NCBI RefSeq assembly: GCF_002362315.1 | Contig: NZ_MTZV01000002.1 | Span: forward strand, 248,001 to 312,000 | Length of the DNA: 64,000 nt | Source of the DNA: Paraburkholderia acidicola | GTDB taxonomy: Bacteria > Pseudomonadota > Gammaproteobacteria > Burkholderiales > Burkholderiaceae | Direction of reading: 5' to 3' | The notes under the pieces: generated by a model | What the model saw: only the letters and a program-made list of their open reading frames with translations | Database searches by the model: none | What the model was told of the DNA's origin: nothing | Shown here: positions 43,395 to 51,826 of the stretch, piece by piece | Position numbering within the stretch: the first letter of the stretch is position 1 | How the letters are laid out: every line of letters starts with the position of its first letter | Made by a program: the position numbers and the translations under genes

Positions 43395-44143
43395 CGTTCG
43401 AATCCATCGCCGAGATAGGCGGCGCGCACGGCCGCGTGTGAGCGGATCGCGGCCGGCGTGCCGGTCGCGATCACCCGCCCCTCCACGAGCACGGAGATGC
43501 GATCCGCGAGACCGAAGACCGCGTCCATGTCGTGCTCGACCATCAGCAGTGTGCGGCCGGCGGTCGCGCTGCGGATCAGTTCGATGGCACGCGCCGCTTC
43601 GGCGCGGTTCATGCCCGCTGTCGGCTCGTCGAGCAGCAGTGTGTGCGCACCGCCCGCGAGCGCGAGACCGAGATCGAGTGCGCGTTGCTCCGCATAGCTG
43701 AGCGTGCCGGCCAGCACCTGGGCGCGTGCGCCGAGGCCCACGGCATCGAGCACCTGTTCGGCACGCTCGGAGGCGGCACGCGCATGAGTCCAGCGGCGCC
43801 ACCGGCTGCCGCGTCCGCGCTCCGCAAACAGCGCGGCACAACGCAGGTTGTCGAACACCGACAGCCCTGCGAACACGCTGGTGTTCTGGAAGCTGCGCGC
43901 AAGACCGCGGCGGTTTACCGCGGCAGGTCCAAGTCGCGTGATATCGACACCGAACAGTTCGATGCGCCCCGCGCTCGGCCGGCCACCGCCAGCGATCAGA
44001 TTGAACAGCGTCGATTTGCCCGCGCCGTTCGGGCCGATCAACGCATGACGCTCGCCGGGTTCGATCGACAGATCGACGCCGCACAACACCTCGGTGGCGC
44101 CGAAGCGTTTGTACACGCGTTGCACGGCAAGCGCGGCGGTCAT
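43391..44143 (-). CDS. livG: Branched-chain-type ABC transporter ATPase LivG
   Basis: 250 residues from ATG 44143 (MTAALAVQRVYKRFG). Walker [18 protein letters not shown], the LivG-type NRRGLARSFQNTSVFAGLSV, signature LSYAEQRALDLGLALA and Walker B TLLLDEPTAGMNRAE are present. It overlaps livM upstream and livF downstream by ATGA junctions. Canonical Walker A, unlike its partner LivF. Confidence 0.9.
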   Translation of the reverse strand: MTAALAVQRVYKRFGATEVLCGVDLSIEPGERHALIGPNGAGKSTLFNLIAGGGRPSAGRIELFGVDITRLGPAAVNRRGLARSFQNTSVFAGLSVFDNLRCAALFAERGRGSRWRRWTHARAASERAEQVLDAVGLGARAQVLAGTLSYAEQRALDLGLALAGGAHTLLLDEPTAGMNRAEAARAIELIRSATAGRTLLMVEHDMDAVFGLADRISVLVEGRVIATGTPAAIRSHAAVRAAYLGDGFER

Positions 44144-45456
44144 CGAATGCTCCCGGCTTCGCGTGCGTTCGCCGCCTGCACATCGCGCGGCCATGCGCGT
44201 CGTGCACCGCGCGAGGCGATCCAGCCCACAGCGGCGAACAATGCAATGCCCGCAGCAATCCATTCACCAGAAGACGTCACACCGGCAAGCAAGAACCCGC
44301 TGAACGGCAAACCGGTGCCGTCATCCGTACCGAACTGTCGCGCGTACGCCCATTGCACCGCGAGCACGACCGCACCGGTCCACGCGAGCGCCGCGCTCAC
44401 GCCGCACAGCCACGGCTTCGCGCAAGCGCGCCAGCCGTGCTGCGCGAGCCGCGCGGCCTGGCGCTGCGCGAACCCAGCAATGCCATCGGGCGAGCCCGCC
44501 ACGATCACGATGAACAACAGCCCGAGATAGAACAACCACGCACGCGTCACGCTCGCCACCGCGACGCTGAAAAACGTCAGCACGATCGCGCCCGCCACTG
44601 GCCCAAAGAACGCACCGGTCCCACCGATCACCGTCGCGATCAGCACCGCACCCGAGCGCAGCATGCCGACGCTTTCCGTCGATACCAGCTCGACGTTGAT
44701 CAACCCAAGCGTGCCCGCGATGCCCGCAAAGAACGCCGCGAACACCACGCTCGCATACCGGATGCGACGCGGCTCGCAACCGATCGCCGCGGCCCGCACC
44801 GGGTTGTCGCGCACCGCATTCGCGACGCGCATGAACGGCGTGCGCGACAACGCGTACATCGCGGCACAGGCGAGCAGACACCACAGCGCGATCAACAGAT
44901 ACGCTTCGCGCGCGGGGCCGAAGGTCCACGTGCCGAGTGCGAGGCCGCTCGCGCGATCGATCGGCACACCCGCTTCGCCGCCGAACCAGTCGGGCAGTGT
45001 CCATGCCGCAGCGGCCACGAGTTCGCCGATGCCGAGCGTGATCATCGCGAACGCCGTGCCTGCGCGCCGCGTCGACACATAGCCGGCAAGCAGACCGGAC
45101 AGCGCCCCGCCGATACCCCCCACCAGCGGAACGAGCGGCAACGGCAAGTGCCATGCGTTGAACAAATACGCAGCCACGAGCGCGCCGAGCCCCGCGTGTG
45201 CGGCATGACCGAGCGACAGCAAGCCGGTGCCGCCAAGCAGCAGGTTGTACGACAGCGCGAACACGATCATCGCCGCGGTCTGCGCGAGCCATGCGAACAA
45301 CCAGCTTTGCGACGAGACGAGCGGTGGCACGGCGAGCATGGCGCTCAGCACGAGCCACGGCAATGCAGCACGCCATGTCGGCGTACGCGGTCCGCGCGCG
45401 GCGGCAAGCGTCTGCGGCTTCGTGTGGCCGCGAGCGGTGTCGTGCGGCTCAGACAT
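44140..45456 (-). CDS. livM: Branched-chain-type ABC transporter permease LivM
   Basis: 438 residues from ATG 45456; the open frame extends upstream without family similarity. About ten hydrophobic helices, with LivM signatures NLLLGGTGLLSLGHAAHAGL, FAMITLGIGELVAAAAW, NPVRAAAIGCEPRRIRY and INVELVSTESVGML. The C-terminal 90 residues after the standard end (SPDGIAGFAQRQAARL) add two more predicted helices, an unusual extension that makes it about 100 residues longer than typical LivM. It pairs with LivH to form the channel. Confidence 0.85.
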   Translation of the reverse strand: MSEPHDTARGHTKPQTLAAARGPRTPTWRAALPWLVLSAMLAVPPLVSSQSWLFAWLAQTAAMIVFALSYNLLLGGTGLLSLGHAAHAGLGALVAAYLFNAWHLPLPLVPLVGGIGGALSGLLAGYVSTRRAGTAFAMITLGIGELVAAAAWTLPDWFGGEAGVPIDRASGLALGTWTFGPAREAYLLIALWCLLACAAMYALSRTPFMRVANAVRDNPVRAAAIGCEPRRIRYASVVFAAFFAGIAGTLGLINVELVSTESVGMLRSGAVLIATVIGGTGAFFGPVAGAIVLTFFSVAVASVTRAWLFYLGLLFIVIVAGSPDGIAGFAQRQAARLAQHGWRACAKPWLCGVSAALAWTGAVVLAVQWAYARQFGTDDGTGLPFSGFLLAGVTSSGEWIAAGIALFAAVGWIASRGARRAWPRDVQAANAREAGSIR

Positions 45457-46387
45457 CGTGGTCGCGCAGACCGAAGAGTCCGCCTGGCCGCAATGCGAGC
45501 ATCGCGATGAGCAGCACGTAAGGCACGAGCGGCGCGAGTTGCGCGAGCGTGAGCGCGCCCCACGCAGCGGACAGCGGCTGCCCGAGCGCCGCCGCGATAC
45601 CGCCGAGCGACACGTCGCTCGCCACCGCGAAGGTCTGGATACAGCCGACCAGCAGCGACGCCGCAAGCGCCCCGCCCAGCGATCCGAGTCCACCGATCAC
45701 GACGACCACGAAGACAATCGAGCCAACCGACTCGGCCATCGCCGGTTCGACCACGAAGAGCGGCGCACCGATCACACCGGCAAGCGCAGCGAGCGCGGTG
45801 CCCGCTGCGAAAACGAAGGTGAACACGCGCGGCACGTTATGGCCGAGTGCCTCGACGGCACCTGGATGCGTGAGCGCCGCACGCACGATCAAACCCGTCT
45901 TCGAGATGCGCAACACTGCGTACAGCACCACGAGCATCGCAAGCGACACCGCCATCATGAACGCGCGATAACGCGGGAACGCAGCGCCGTCGAAGGTAAA
46001 TAGCGCGCCGTCGAGTGCGGCCGGCACCGGCGCGGCGATCGCCTGCAGGCCCCAGACGAGTTTTACCGTTTCGCCGATCAGATACGCGGCACCGAATGTG
46101 AGCAGCAGTTCGGCGAGATGTCCGTGCGGTCGCACGCGGCGCAGCAGCCAGCGTTCGAACGCCGCACCGATCACGCCGACTATAAGCGGCGCCCCGATCA
46201 AAGCGCCCCAAAAACCAAGATGCGCTGCGAGCGCAAAACCGACATACGCGCCCAGCATGTAGAAACTCGCATGCGCGAAGTTAAGCACGCCCAGCATGCT
46301 GAAGATCAGCGTCAGCCCCGCCGACAACATGAACAGCAGCAGCCCATAGCTGACACCGTTCAGCAGGTTGATCGCGAACGACTGCAT
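45449..46387 (-). CDS. livH: Branched-chain-type ABC transporter permease LivH
   Basis: 312 residues; its end overlaps the livM start by eight bases. About eight hydrophobic helices and the LivH pattern NLLNGVSYGLLLFMLSAGLT, LNFAHASFYMLGAYVGF and a later ESVGSIVFVVVVIGGLGSLGG are clear. First gene of livHMGF. No periplasmic binding protein gene is next to it or elsewhere in the window, although HAAT systems need one. Confidence 0.9.
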   Translation of the reverse strand: MQSFAINLLNGVSYGLLLFMLSAGLTLIFSMLGVLNFAHASFYMLGAYVGFALAAHLGFWGALIGAPLIVGVIGAAFERWLLRRVRPHGHLAELLLTFGAAYLIGETVKLVWGLQAIAAPVPAALDGALFTFDGAAFPRYRAFMMAVSLAMLVVLYAVLRISKTGLIVRAALTHPGAVEALGHNVPRVFTFVFAAGTALAALAGVIGAPLFVVEPAMAESVGSIVFVVVVIGGLGSLGGALAASLLVGCIQTFAVASDVSLGGIAAALGQPLSAAWGALTLAQLAPLVPYVLLIAMLALRPGGLFGLRDHDV

Positions 46388-46394
46388 AACGCGG

Positions 46395-46835
46395 CTACTC
46401 CGTGACTACGAGCGGCAGGAGCGCCGCGCGCAACGCATCGGGCAACGTGACCGGCCGACGCGTCGCACGGTCCACATAGACGTGCACGAAATGGCCCTGC
46501 GCAGCGGGCTCCGCTTCACCCGCGCGAAACAGCCCGACTTCGTAACGCACACTCGAGCCGCCGAGCCGCGCGACCCGCAGCCCCGCCTCGACCGGCTCCG
46601 GGAACACGAGTGGCGAGAAGTAGTTGCACTGCGTCTCGACGACGAGCCCGATCGTCTCGCCATGCTCGACGTCGAGCACACCGGCGCGTATCAGGTACTC
46701 GTTCACCACCGTATCGAAGTAGCTGTAGTAGACGACGTTGTTCACGTGACCGTAGACGTCGTTGTCCATCCAGCGTGTCGTGATCGGCAGGAAGTGGTGG
46801 TAAGCGGCGCGTTGCGCGGGAGCGGGTTTGTTCAT
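46395..46835 (-). CDS. 4-Hydroxybenzoyl-CoA-type thioesterase (hotdog fold)
   Basis: 146 residues with the catalytic-region motif RWMDNDVYGHVNNVVYYSYF of the 4HBT hotdog family (Asp and His near 24-30) and a final AQGHFVHVYVD strand. It hydrolyses acyl- or aryl-CoA thioesters. It lies 7 bases upstream of livH in the same direction and may share its transcript, hinting that the imported compound is handled as a CoA ester. Confidence 0.85.
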   Translation of the reverse strand: MNKPAPAQRAAYHHFLPITTRWMDNDVYGHVNNVVYYSYFDTVVNEYLIRAGVLDVEHGETIGLVVETQCNYFSPLVFPEPVEAGLRVARLGGSSVRYEVGLFRAGEAEPAAQGHFVHVYVDRATRRPVTLPDALRAALLPLVVTE

Positions 46836-46887
46836 CGTGCGGGTGCAGGGTCCATGGGCAAGTGGGCGGGCGAATGCAGCAGCAAGG

Positions 46888-48036
46888 TCAAAGCGATTCG
46901 GTCAGCATCCGCCGATAGTCTTCAGCACTCGCTTCGCGCGGATTGGTCTTGTGGCAATGATCGGCGAGCGCGCCTGCGATCACCTTGTCGAAGACCTGCT
47001 CATCGACGCCCATCTGCCGCAGCCCGGCCGGCAGCCCGAGGCGCGCGGTCATGTCGAACAGCGCCTGCGCAAGGTCCGCACCGTCCGGCAGATTCATCAC
47101 GCGACGCATGCGTGCATAACGGTTGTTCGCGACCACGGTTTCCGCGTTTTCGTTGAAACGCAGCACAGCAGGCAGCACCACTGCGTTCAGCGTGCCGTGA
47201 TGTAGCGAGGTGCGTCCGTTGACCGGCACACCACCCAGCGGATGCGACAACGAATGCACGCAACCGAGTCCCTTCTGGAACGCCATCGCACCCTGCATCG
47301 ATGCGCTCATCATGTTCAGGCGCGCATCGCGGTCGCTGCCGTCGCGCGTCGCGCGCTCGAGGTTTGCCCATGCGCGCTCGAGCCCGTCGAGTGCGATGCC
47401 GTCGGCGGGTGGATTGAATGCCGGCGCGAGGAAAGTTTCGATGCAATGCGCGATCGCGTCCATCCCGGTGGCCGCCGTCAGCGGTGCGGGCAAGCCGAGC
47501 GTGAGGCCCGGGTCGCAGAGTGCCGACTTCGGCAGCAAGTGCCACGAGTGAAAACCAAGCTTGCGCCCATCGTTGAGAATCACGATCGCGCCGCGCGCTA
47601 CTTCGCTGCCGGTGCCGGCGGTGGTGGGCACGGCGATCAGCGGCGCAGCGGCGTCGGTGATCTTGCCGCTGCCGCCTTCGATCGTCGCGTATTCAGTCAG
47701 CGTGCCCGGATGCGTCGCGGCGATCGCCACGCCCTTCGCGAGATCGATCGACGATCCGCCGCCCACTGCGATCAAACCATCGCAGCCCTCCTCGCGATAA
47801 CGCGCGGCCGCGGCCAGCACCATCGCCTCGGTCGGATTCGACGGCGTGTCGTCGAACACCGGCACATCGCCGAGCTTCAACACGTCGAGCGCGCGCTGCA
47901 CGAGGCCGGCTGCAACGACACCCTTGTCGGTCACGATCAGCGGTCGCGCGATACCGATCCGCGCGCATTCCGCCGGCAACTGCGCGAGCGCGTCGTAACC
48001 CAGATGGATGTGAGTCAGATAGAAAATGAAGGCCAT
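46888..48036 (-). CDS. Iron-containing alcohol dehydrogenase
   Basis: 382 residues of the group III alcohol dehydrogenase family. The nucleotide-binding GGGSSIDLAKGVAI is near 93-106 and PTTAGTGSEV near 137. The metal ligands come from MDAIAHCIETF (Asp and His), VHSLSHPLG (His) and LHHGTLNA (His). Substrates include hydroxyalkanoates, butanol or 4-hydroxybutyrate. It precedes the thioesterase and liv genes in the same direction with a 52-base gap, so a functional link is plausible but unproven. Confidence 0.85.
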   Translation of the reverse strand: MAFIFYLTHIHLGYDALAQLPAECARIGIARPLIVTDKGVVAAGLVQRALDVLKLGDVPVFDDTPSNPTEAMVLAAAARYREEGCDGLIAVGGGSSIDLAKGVAIAATHPGTLTEYATIEGGSGKITDAAAPLIAVPTTAGTGSEVARGAIVILNDGRKLGFHSWHLLPKSALCDPGLTLGLPAPLTAATGMDAIAHCIETFLAPAFNPPADGIALDGLERAWANLERATRDGSDRDARLNMMSASMQGAMAFQKGLGCVHSLSHPLGGVPVNGRTSLHHGTLNAVVLPAVLRFNENAETVVANNRYARMRRVMNLPDGADLAQALFDMTARLGLPAGLRQMGVDEQVFDKVIAGALADHCHKTNPREASAEDYRRMLTESL

Positions 48037-48069
48037 GTCGATGTCCGTTGCTGGGTTGAAGGGGCGCGC

Positions 48070-48099
48070 GCCGTTATTCGCCGTTATTCGCCGTTATTG
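48070..48099. repeat. Three 10-bp tandem repeats at the end of a NUDIX gene
   Basis: GCCGTTATTC occurs three times in a row (the last with G at the end). The last copy overlaps the stop codon of the NUDIX gene (48094-48096, minus strand). Slippage here could change the distance to the next gene but not the protein. Confidence 0.7.
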
Positions 48100-48624
48100 T
48101 CCCGGCCGCTCGACGAATTCGAACGGCAGCCCGCGTCGGCGCATCCATTCGCCGAGCGCCTGGCCCGTGCCCGCGCGCCATGGCCGCAGCTTCGCCGGTT
48201 CGACGAGCCGGTATTCGAGCAGCTCCGGCGAGAGCGCAATCGTGCCATTCGCGCGCACGTGGTACGCGATGATCAGCTCGTTCTTGCGGATGAACTCATA
48301 GACGCCAATCAGCTCGACCGACTCCGTATCCAGCGAGGTCTCTTCTTTCACCTCGCGCGCGATGCCCTGCTCGGGTGTCTCGCCGTTTTCGAGGAAGCCG
48401 GTGATCAGCGCAAACATGCCTTCGGCCCACGCGGCATTGCGCGCGAGCAGGATCTTGCCTTCGTACTCCACGATGGCGGCAACCACCGGCAGCGGGTTAT
48501 TCCAGTGGACGTAGCCGCAGGTGTCGTCGGGACAGACCTGACGCACGCGGCCGCCTTCGTGCGCGGGATCGGCGCGCTCGATCAGCGGGGTGGCGCAGCG
48601 GGGGCAGTATCGGTAGTCGCTCAT
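48094..48624 (-). CDS. NUDIX hydrolase with N-terminal zinc ribbon
   Basis: 176 residues. Four cysteines (CPRC at 8-11 and VCPDDTCGY near 33) form a zinc ribbon as in NudC-type enzymes. The NUDIX box is GFLENGETPEQGIAREVKEE, ending in EETS. The family hydrolyses nucleoside-diphosphate derivatives such as NADH or ADP-ribose. It is shorter than NudC itself (about 257 residues), so it belongs to the short zinc-ribbon NUDIX group. Upstream is a 540-base non-coding stretch. Confidence 0.85.
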   Translation of the reverse strand: MSDYRYCPRCATPLIERADPAHEGGRVRQVCPDDTCGYVHWNNPLPVVAAIVEYEGKILLARNAAWAEGMFALITGFLENGETPEQGIAREVKEETSLDTESVELIGVYEFIRKNELIIAYHVRANGTIALSPELLEYRLVEPAKLRPWRAGTGQALGEWMRRRGLPFEFVERPGQ

Positions 48625-49167
48625 GTTCTATTGAAGTGGGGTGAAGGTGTCGTCGGTCGACGACACGGCGCAGTGGTGACCGTGGCCCGTGCTTCCAGGC
48701 AGAAGATGCTCGCGTAGTTATCCGGTGCGTTGTCCGATGCGTTATTCGATGCGAACGGCGGCATGACTGGCAAAACGCCCGGCGACGGACGCAGGAGAGT
48801 GGCGGGAAAGCGGACATTTTAGTGCGCGGCCCCGAAACGTGTTCGATTGATCGAACGAAGGGGCGATGGAGGCGATTGGGGAGCGGGAGACGATCGTGTG
48901 GGAAGACGCGGCGGGTGGCGCACTACGGAGCGCAGTGACTGGCGCCCGGGCCATTGACGACGTTCAACGGAGCAACCGGGATTTCATCTCGATGCAGCAA
49001 CGAGTCCGGTTTCCCTGCGGCAAGTCAGCGGCATCGCATCGTCGCAGCCGCAGCCGCAGCCGCAGCCGCCAGGCAGCGACGCTCTTCGCTCGCGCTACAA
49101 CAACGGAGTAACAGGGAAGTTTCGACGGAAGGAGCCGCGAATGTGGCTCCGGGTGTGCAGACCGTGA
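48625..49167. other. 543-base region without a recognisable gene
   Basis: The region lies between the NUDIX gene start and the end of the MFS gene, both on the minus strand. Short open frames here lack family similarity and ribosome-binding sites. It contains a short hexamer repeat (GCAGCC repeated about five times near 49040-49070), probably simple-sequence DNA. I see no RNA gene. Confidence 0.45.
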
Positions 49168-50538
49168 TCAGCGGCGGCGTATCAGCGCAACCACCACCAG
49201 CGCGACGGCGCCGAGCAGCAACGCGCCCGCCGCCAGCCACAACGCCGGTGAGAACGAGCCCGTATGCGCCGCAACCGGCGCGGCGACCAGCGGCCCGACG
49301 ATCTGCCCAAGCCCATAGGCGGCCGTCGCATATCCCATCAGCCCCGCCGCCGTGTCGCCGTGCAGGCGACGCGCCTCGCGCATCGCAAAGAGCGTAATCG
49401 CCGTGAACGGCAAGCCGATCAGCACGCTGCCTAACGCGAAGCCACCCGCGGTCGGCCACACGATGCCGAGCACGATGCCGATGGCCTGCAGCACATAGCT
49501 GCCCGCGAGCAGCGTGCGATTGTCCCAGTGCGAAGGCAGCCGTGCCGCGCCAAGTGCTCCGACGATCAACGCGGCGCCGAACATCGGCCAGAACAGGTCG
49601 GGCCATGTGGAGCCGGCGGGCAATGCATGACGCGCGATCACCGGCAGGAAGGTGGCGGTGATGATGTAGCCGAAGCCGGGAATGCCGTACAGCACGACGA
49701 GCCAGAAAGCGTCCGCGCGATGTGCAGGGCGGTGGGTCGTCACCGGCGCTTCTCGGGCTGCTGCCGGCGTGGCAGCGGATGATGCGTTCGCCGAGCGACC
49801 ATGCGATGGCGCGGTGGCTGTGGCGGCTGTGGCGGCTGTGGCGGCTGTGGCGGCTGTGGCGGCTGTGGCGGCTGTGGCGGCTGTGGCGGCTGTGGCGGCT
49901 GTGGCGGCTGTGGCCAGCGTAGTCCGCTCTTGCTGCCCCTGAGCGACCGGCGCAACAAACACTCGCCACACGCACGCCGCCAGCACCGCCGATATCGCTC
50001 CAAACCCAAGCCACCCGAGCGCCGCACCATACCCACCCGCCGCACTGACGAGCAACCCCGTCCCGACGATGCCGAACCCAGGCCCCGTGTAAATCACACC
50101 ACCCCACTCGTTTGCATGGAGTTCAGCAAGCTGCCGCAGGCCCCACTGCGACGCGAACACGAAAGTCCACGCGCTGACGACGCCGGCCACGAACCGCACC
50201 GGCGCCCAGATCCAGAACGCCGACGTGAGCCCCATGGCGAGCGTCAGCAGCACGGTGAATACGAGCCCGACGTGCACCATCCGCGCGGGTTGGACGCGCA
50301 GCGCGGCGCACGTCACCGCGCCGACGAAGTAGCCCGCGTAATTGAACGACGCGAGCCAGCCGCCGTGCCGGATGTCGAGCGCGCCGCTCGACAGCATCAG
50401 TGGCAGCAACGGCGTGAACGCAAAGCGGCCCACGCCCAGCACGATCGCGAGCGCGATCATGCAGGCGAGCGCCGCGCGGCGGGCGGCGTGCGGTTCGGTA
50501 TCGGCGGCGGGTCGAGGTTGGGAGGTGAAATCGGTCAT
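49168..50538 (-). CDS. YbfB/YjiJ-type MFS transporter with repeat-encoded linker
   Basis: 455 residues from ATG 50538 (MTDFTSQPRPAADTEP). About twelve hydrophobic helices of the YbfB-type MFS family (ALAIVLGVGRFAFTPLLPLM at the first helix). Between helices 6 and 7, at about residues 190-245, lies a linker made of (Ala-Ala-Thr) units, coded by 11 copies of a 9-bp repeat. It is divergent from a LysR regulator 151 bases away, the usual arrangement for a regulator and its target. Substrate unknown. The repeat number is a whole number of codons and so can change without loss of frame. Confidence 0.8.
   Translation of the reverse strand: MTDFTSQPRPAADTEPHAARRAALACMIALAIVLGVGRFAFTPLLPLMLSSGALDIRHGGWLASFNYAGYFVGAVTCAALRVQPARMVHVGLVFTVLLTLAMGLTSAFWIWAPVRFVAGVVSAWTFVFASQWGLRQLAELHANEWGGVIYTGPGFGIVGTGLLVSAAGGYGAALGWLGFGAISAVLAACVWRVFVAPVAQGQQERTTLATAATAATAATAATAATAATAATAATAATAATATAPSHGRSANASSAATPAAAREAPVTTHRPAHRADAFWLVVLYGIPGFGYIITATFLPVIARHALPAGSTWPDLFWPMFGAALIVGALGAARLPSHWDNRTLLAGSYVLQAIGIVLGIVWPTAGGFALGSVLIGLPFTAITLFAMREARRLHGDTAAGLMGYATAAYGLGQIVGPLVAAPVAAHTGSFSPALWLAAGALLLGAVALVVVALIRRR
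49816..49914. repeat. Minisatellite, 11 perfect copies of a 9-bp unit
   Basis: GGCTGTGGC is repeated 11 times without a mismatch (99 bp). On the coding (minus) strand each unit encodes Ala-Thr-Ala in phase, giving the (AAT)n linker of the MFS protein. Perfect repeats of this length are usually variable between strains. Confidence 0.95.
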
Positions 50539-50689
50539 GAATCGGTCGGTTTTGACGGCGCGGACAGAGGAGATCGGCAAGGGAGATGGCGAACTGACCG
50601 TCCAGCTGCCCGCCTGACAGCATGCTAACTTGACGCATTCATCACGAAAAATGAATAATCCAGATATAAATCATCACCTGGAGAGAATT

Positions 50690-51610
50690 ATGGATCTCGC
50701 CGCCTTGACGATCTTCCGCGCCGTGGTGCGCGAGAACGGTGTCACGCGGGCCGCTGCGAAGCTGAACCGGGTGCAGTCGAATGTGACGACGCGCATCCAG
50801 CAACTCGAAGAACAACTCGGCACCGAGCTGTTTATTCGCGACGGACGCAGGCTCGTGCTGACGCCGGCCGGCCATACGCTACTGCCCTACGCCGAACGCC
50901 TGCTCGCGCTCGCCGACGAGGCGCGTCACGCGCTCCGCGAAAACCGTCCGGCCGGCCGCCTGCGGCTCGGCACGATGGAAAGCGCGGCGGCGAGCCGCCT
51001 GCCCGGACTGCTCGCGCGCTATCACCAGGCGTGGCCCGAGGTCGCGCTCGAACTCGAAACCGGTACGACCGGCAGTCTGATCGAGCGGGTGCGGGAATTC
51101 GAAATCGATGCCGCGCTGATCGCGCGACCGCTCGATAACACTTGGCCCGGCGATCTGTTCGAAGCGGTGCCGGTGTTTCGCGAAGAACTCGTGATGCTGA
51201 CGCCGCGCGGCCATCGGCCGATCCGTCAGGCACGCGACATCGCGCTGTCGACGCTGATTGCATTCGAGCGTGGCTGCGCGTATCGCAGCTATGTCGAGCG
51301 GTGGTACCTGGAGAACGATATCCGTCCGGCGCGGGTGCTCGAACTCGGTTCGTATCACGCGATCGTCGCGTGCGTGGCGGCGGGTGCGGGCGTGGCAGTG
51401 GCGCCGCGCTCGGTGCTCGAACTACAGCCTGATACGAACGACATCGCGTTGCATTCGCTCGGTGAACTCGGTGCGATCGATACGTTGTTGACCTGGCGGC
51501 GCGGGCATTTTTCGGCGGCGCTCAATGCGTTGCGCGCTGCGCTGCTGGAGGGAAGTAATCTGGTTGGGCAGGCGGCCGCGTCGGATGAATCGGCGCTGGT
51601 GAAGACGTAG
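50690..51610 (+). CDS. LysR-family transcriptional regulator
   Basis: 306 residues from ATG 50690 with GGAGAG before it; ATGs at 50630 and 50651 lack the family start. The helix-turn-helix is MDLAALTIFRAVVRENG with TRAAAKLNRVQSNVTTRIQQ (residues 15-40). The effector domain follows (LRLGTMESAAASRLPGLLA; CVAAGAGVAVAPRSVL). Divergent from the MFS gene and likely its regulator. The spacing between the two starts is 151 bases. Confidence 0.9.
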   Translation: MDLAALTIFRAVVRENGVTRAAAKLNRVQSNVTTRIQQLEEQLGTELFIRDGRRLVLTPAGHTLLPYAERLLALADEARHALRENRPAGRLRLGTMESAAASRLPGLLARYHQAWPEVALELETGTTGSLIERVREFEIDAALIARPLDNTWPGDLFEAVPVFREELVMLTPRGHRPIRQARDIALSTLIAFERGCAYRSYVERWYLENDIRPARVLELGSYHAIVACVAAGAGVAVAPRSVLELQPDTNDIALHSLGELGAIDTLLTWRRGHFSAALNALRAALLEGSNLVGQAAASDESALVKT

Positions 51611-51826
51611 TCGTCAGGCATTCACGCACATCGCCATGCTCGCGGGCCTTCGCGAACACGCCAGACCGTTTCTCCACCCTGCCGATCGTAGACATCGGCA
51701 CAGCGCTGTCCTGCAGATGCATCGGTAATCCTGATGAAAGTTCAGGCCGCTAGAATCGCGCCCGCAGTTGAGGTTGCAACGCACAATCACACCATTAACC
51801 AGTTGCGCTCTACAGACGGGATATTC

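Noticed and set aside
42681..44267. LivF as a 528-residue protein
   Set aside because: The upstream half is livG read in another frame; LivF starts at 43394 at an ATGA junction.
48866..49111. Small gene between the NUDIX and MFS genes
   Set aside because: No ribosome-binding site and no similarity; the second half is a simple hexamer repeat giving Ser-Arg runs.
49816..49914. CRISPR-like array
   Set aside because: The units are contiguous 9-mers without spacers and encode a protein linker.
49801..50628. Glycine/cysteine-repeat protein on the plus strand
   Set aside because: It is only the 9-bp minisatellite of the MFS gene read on the wrong strand, followed by an antisense frame.
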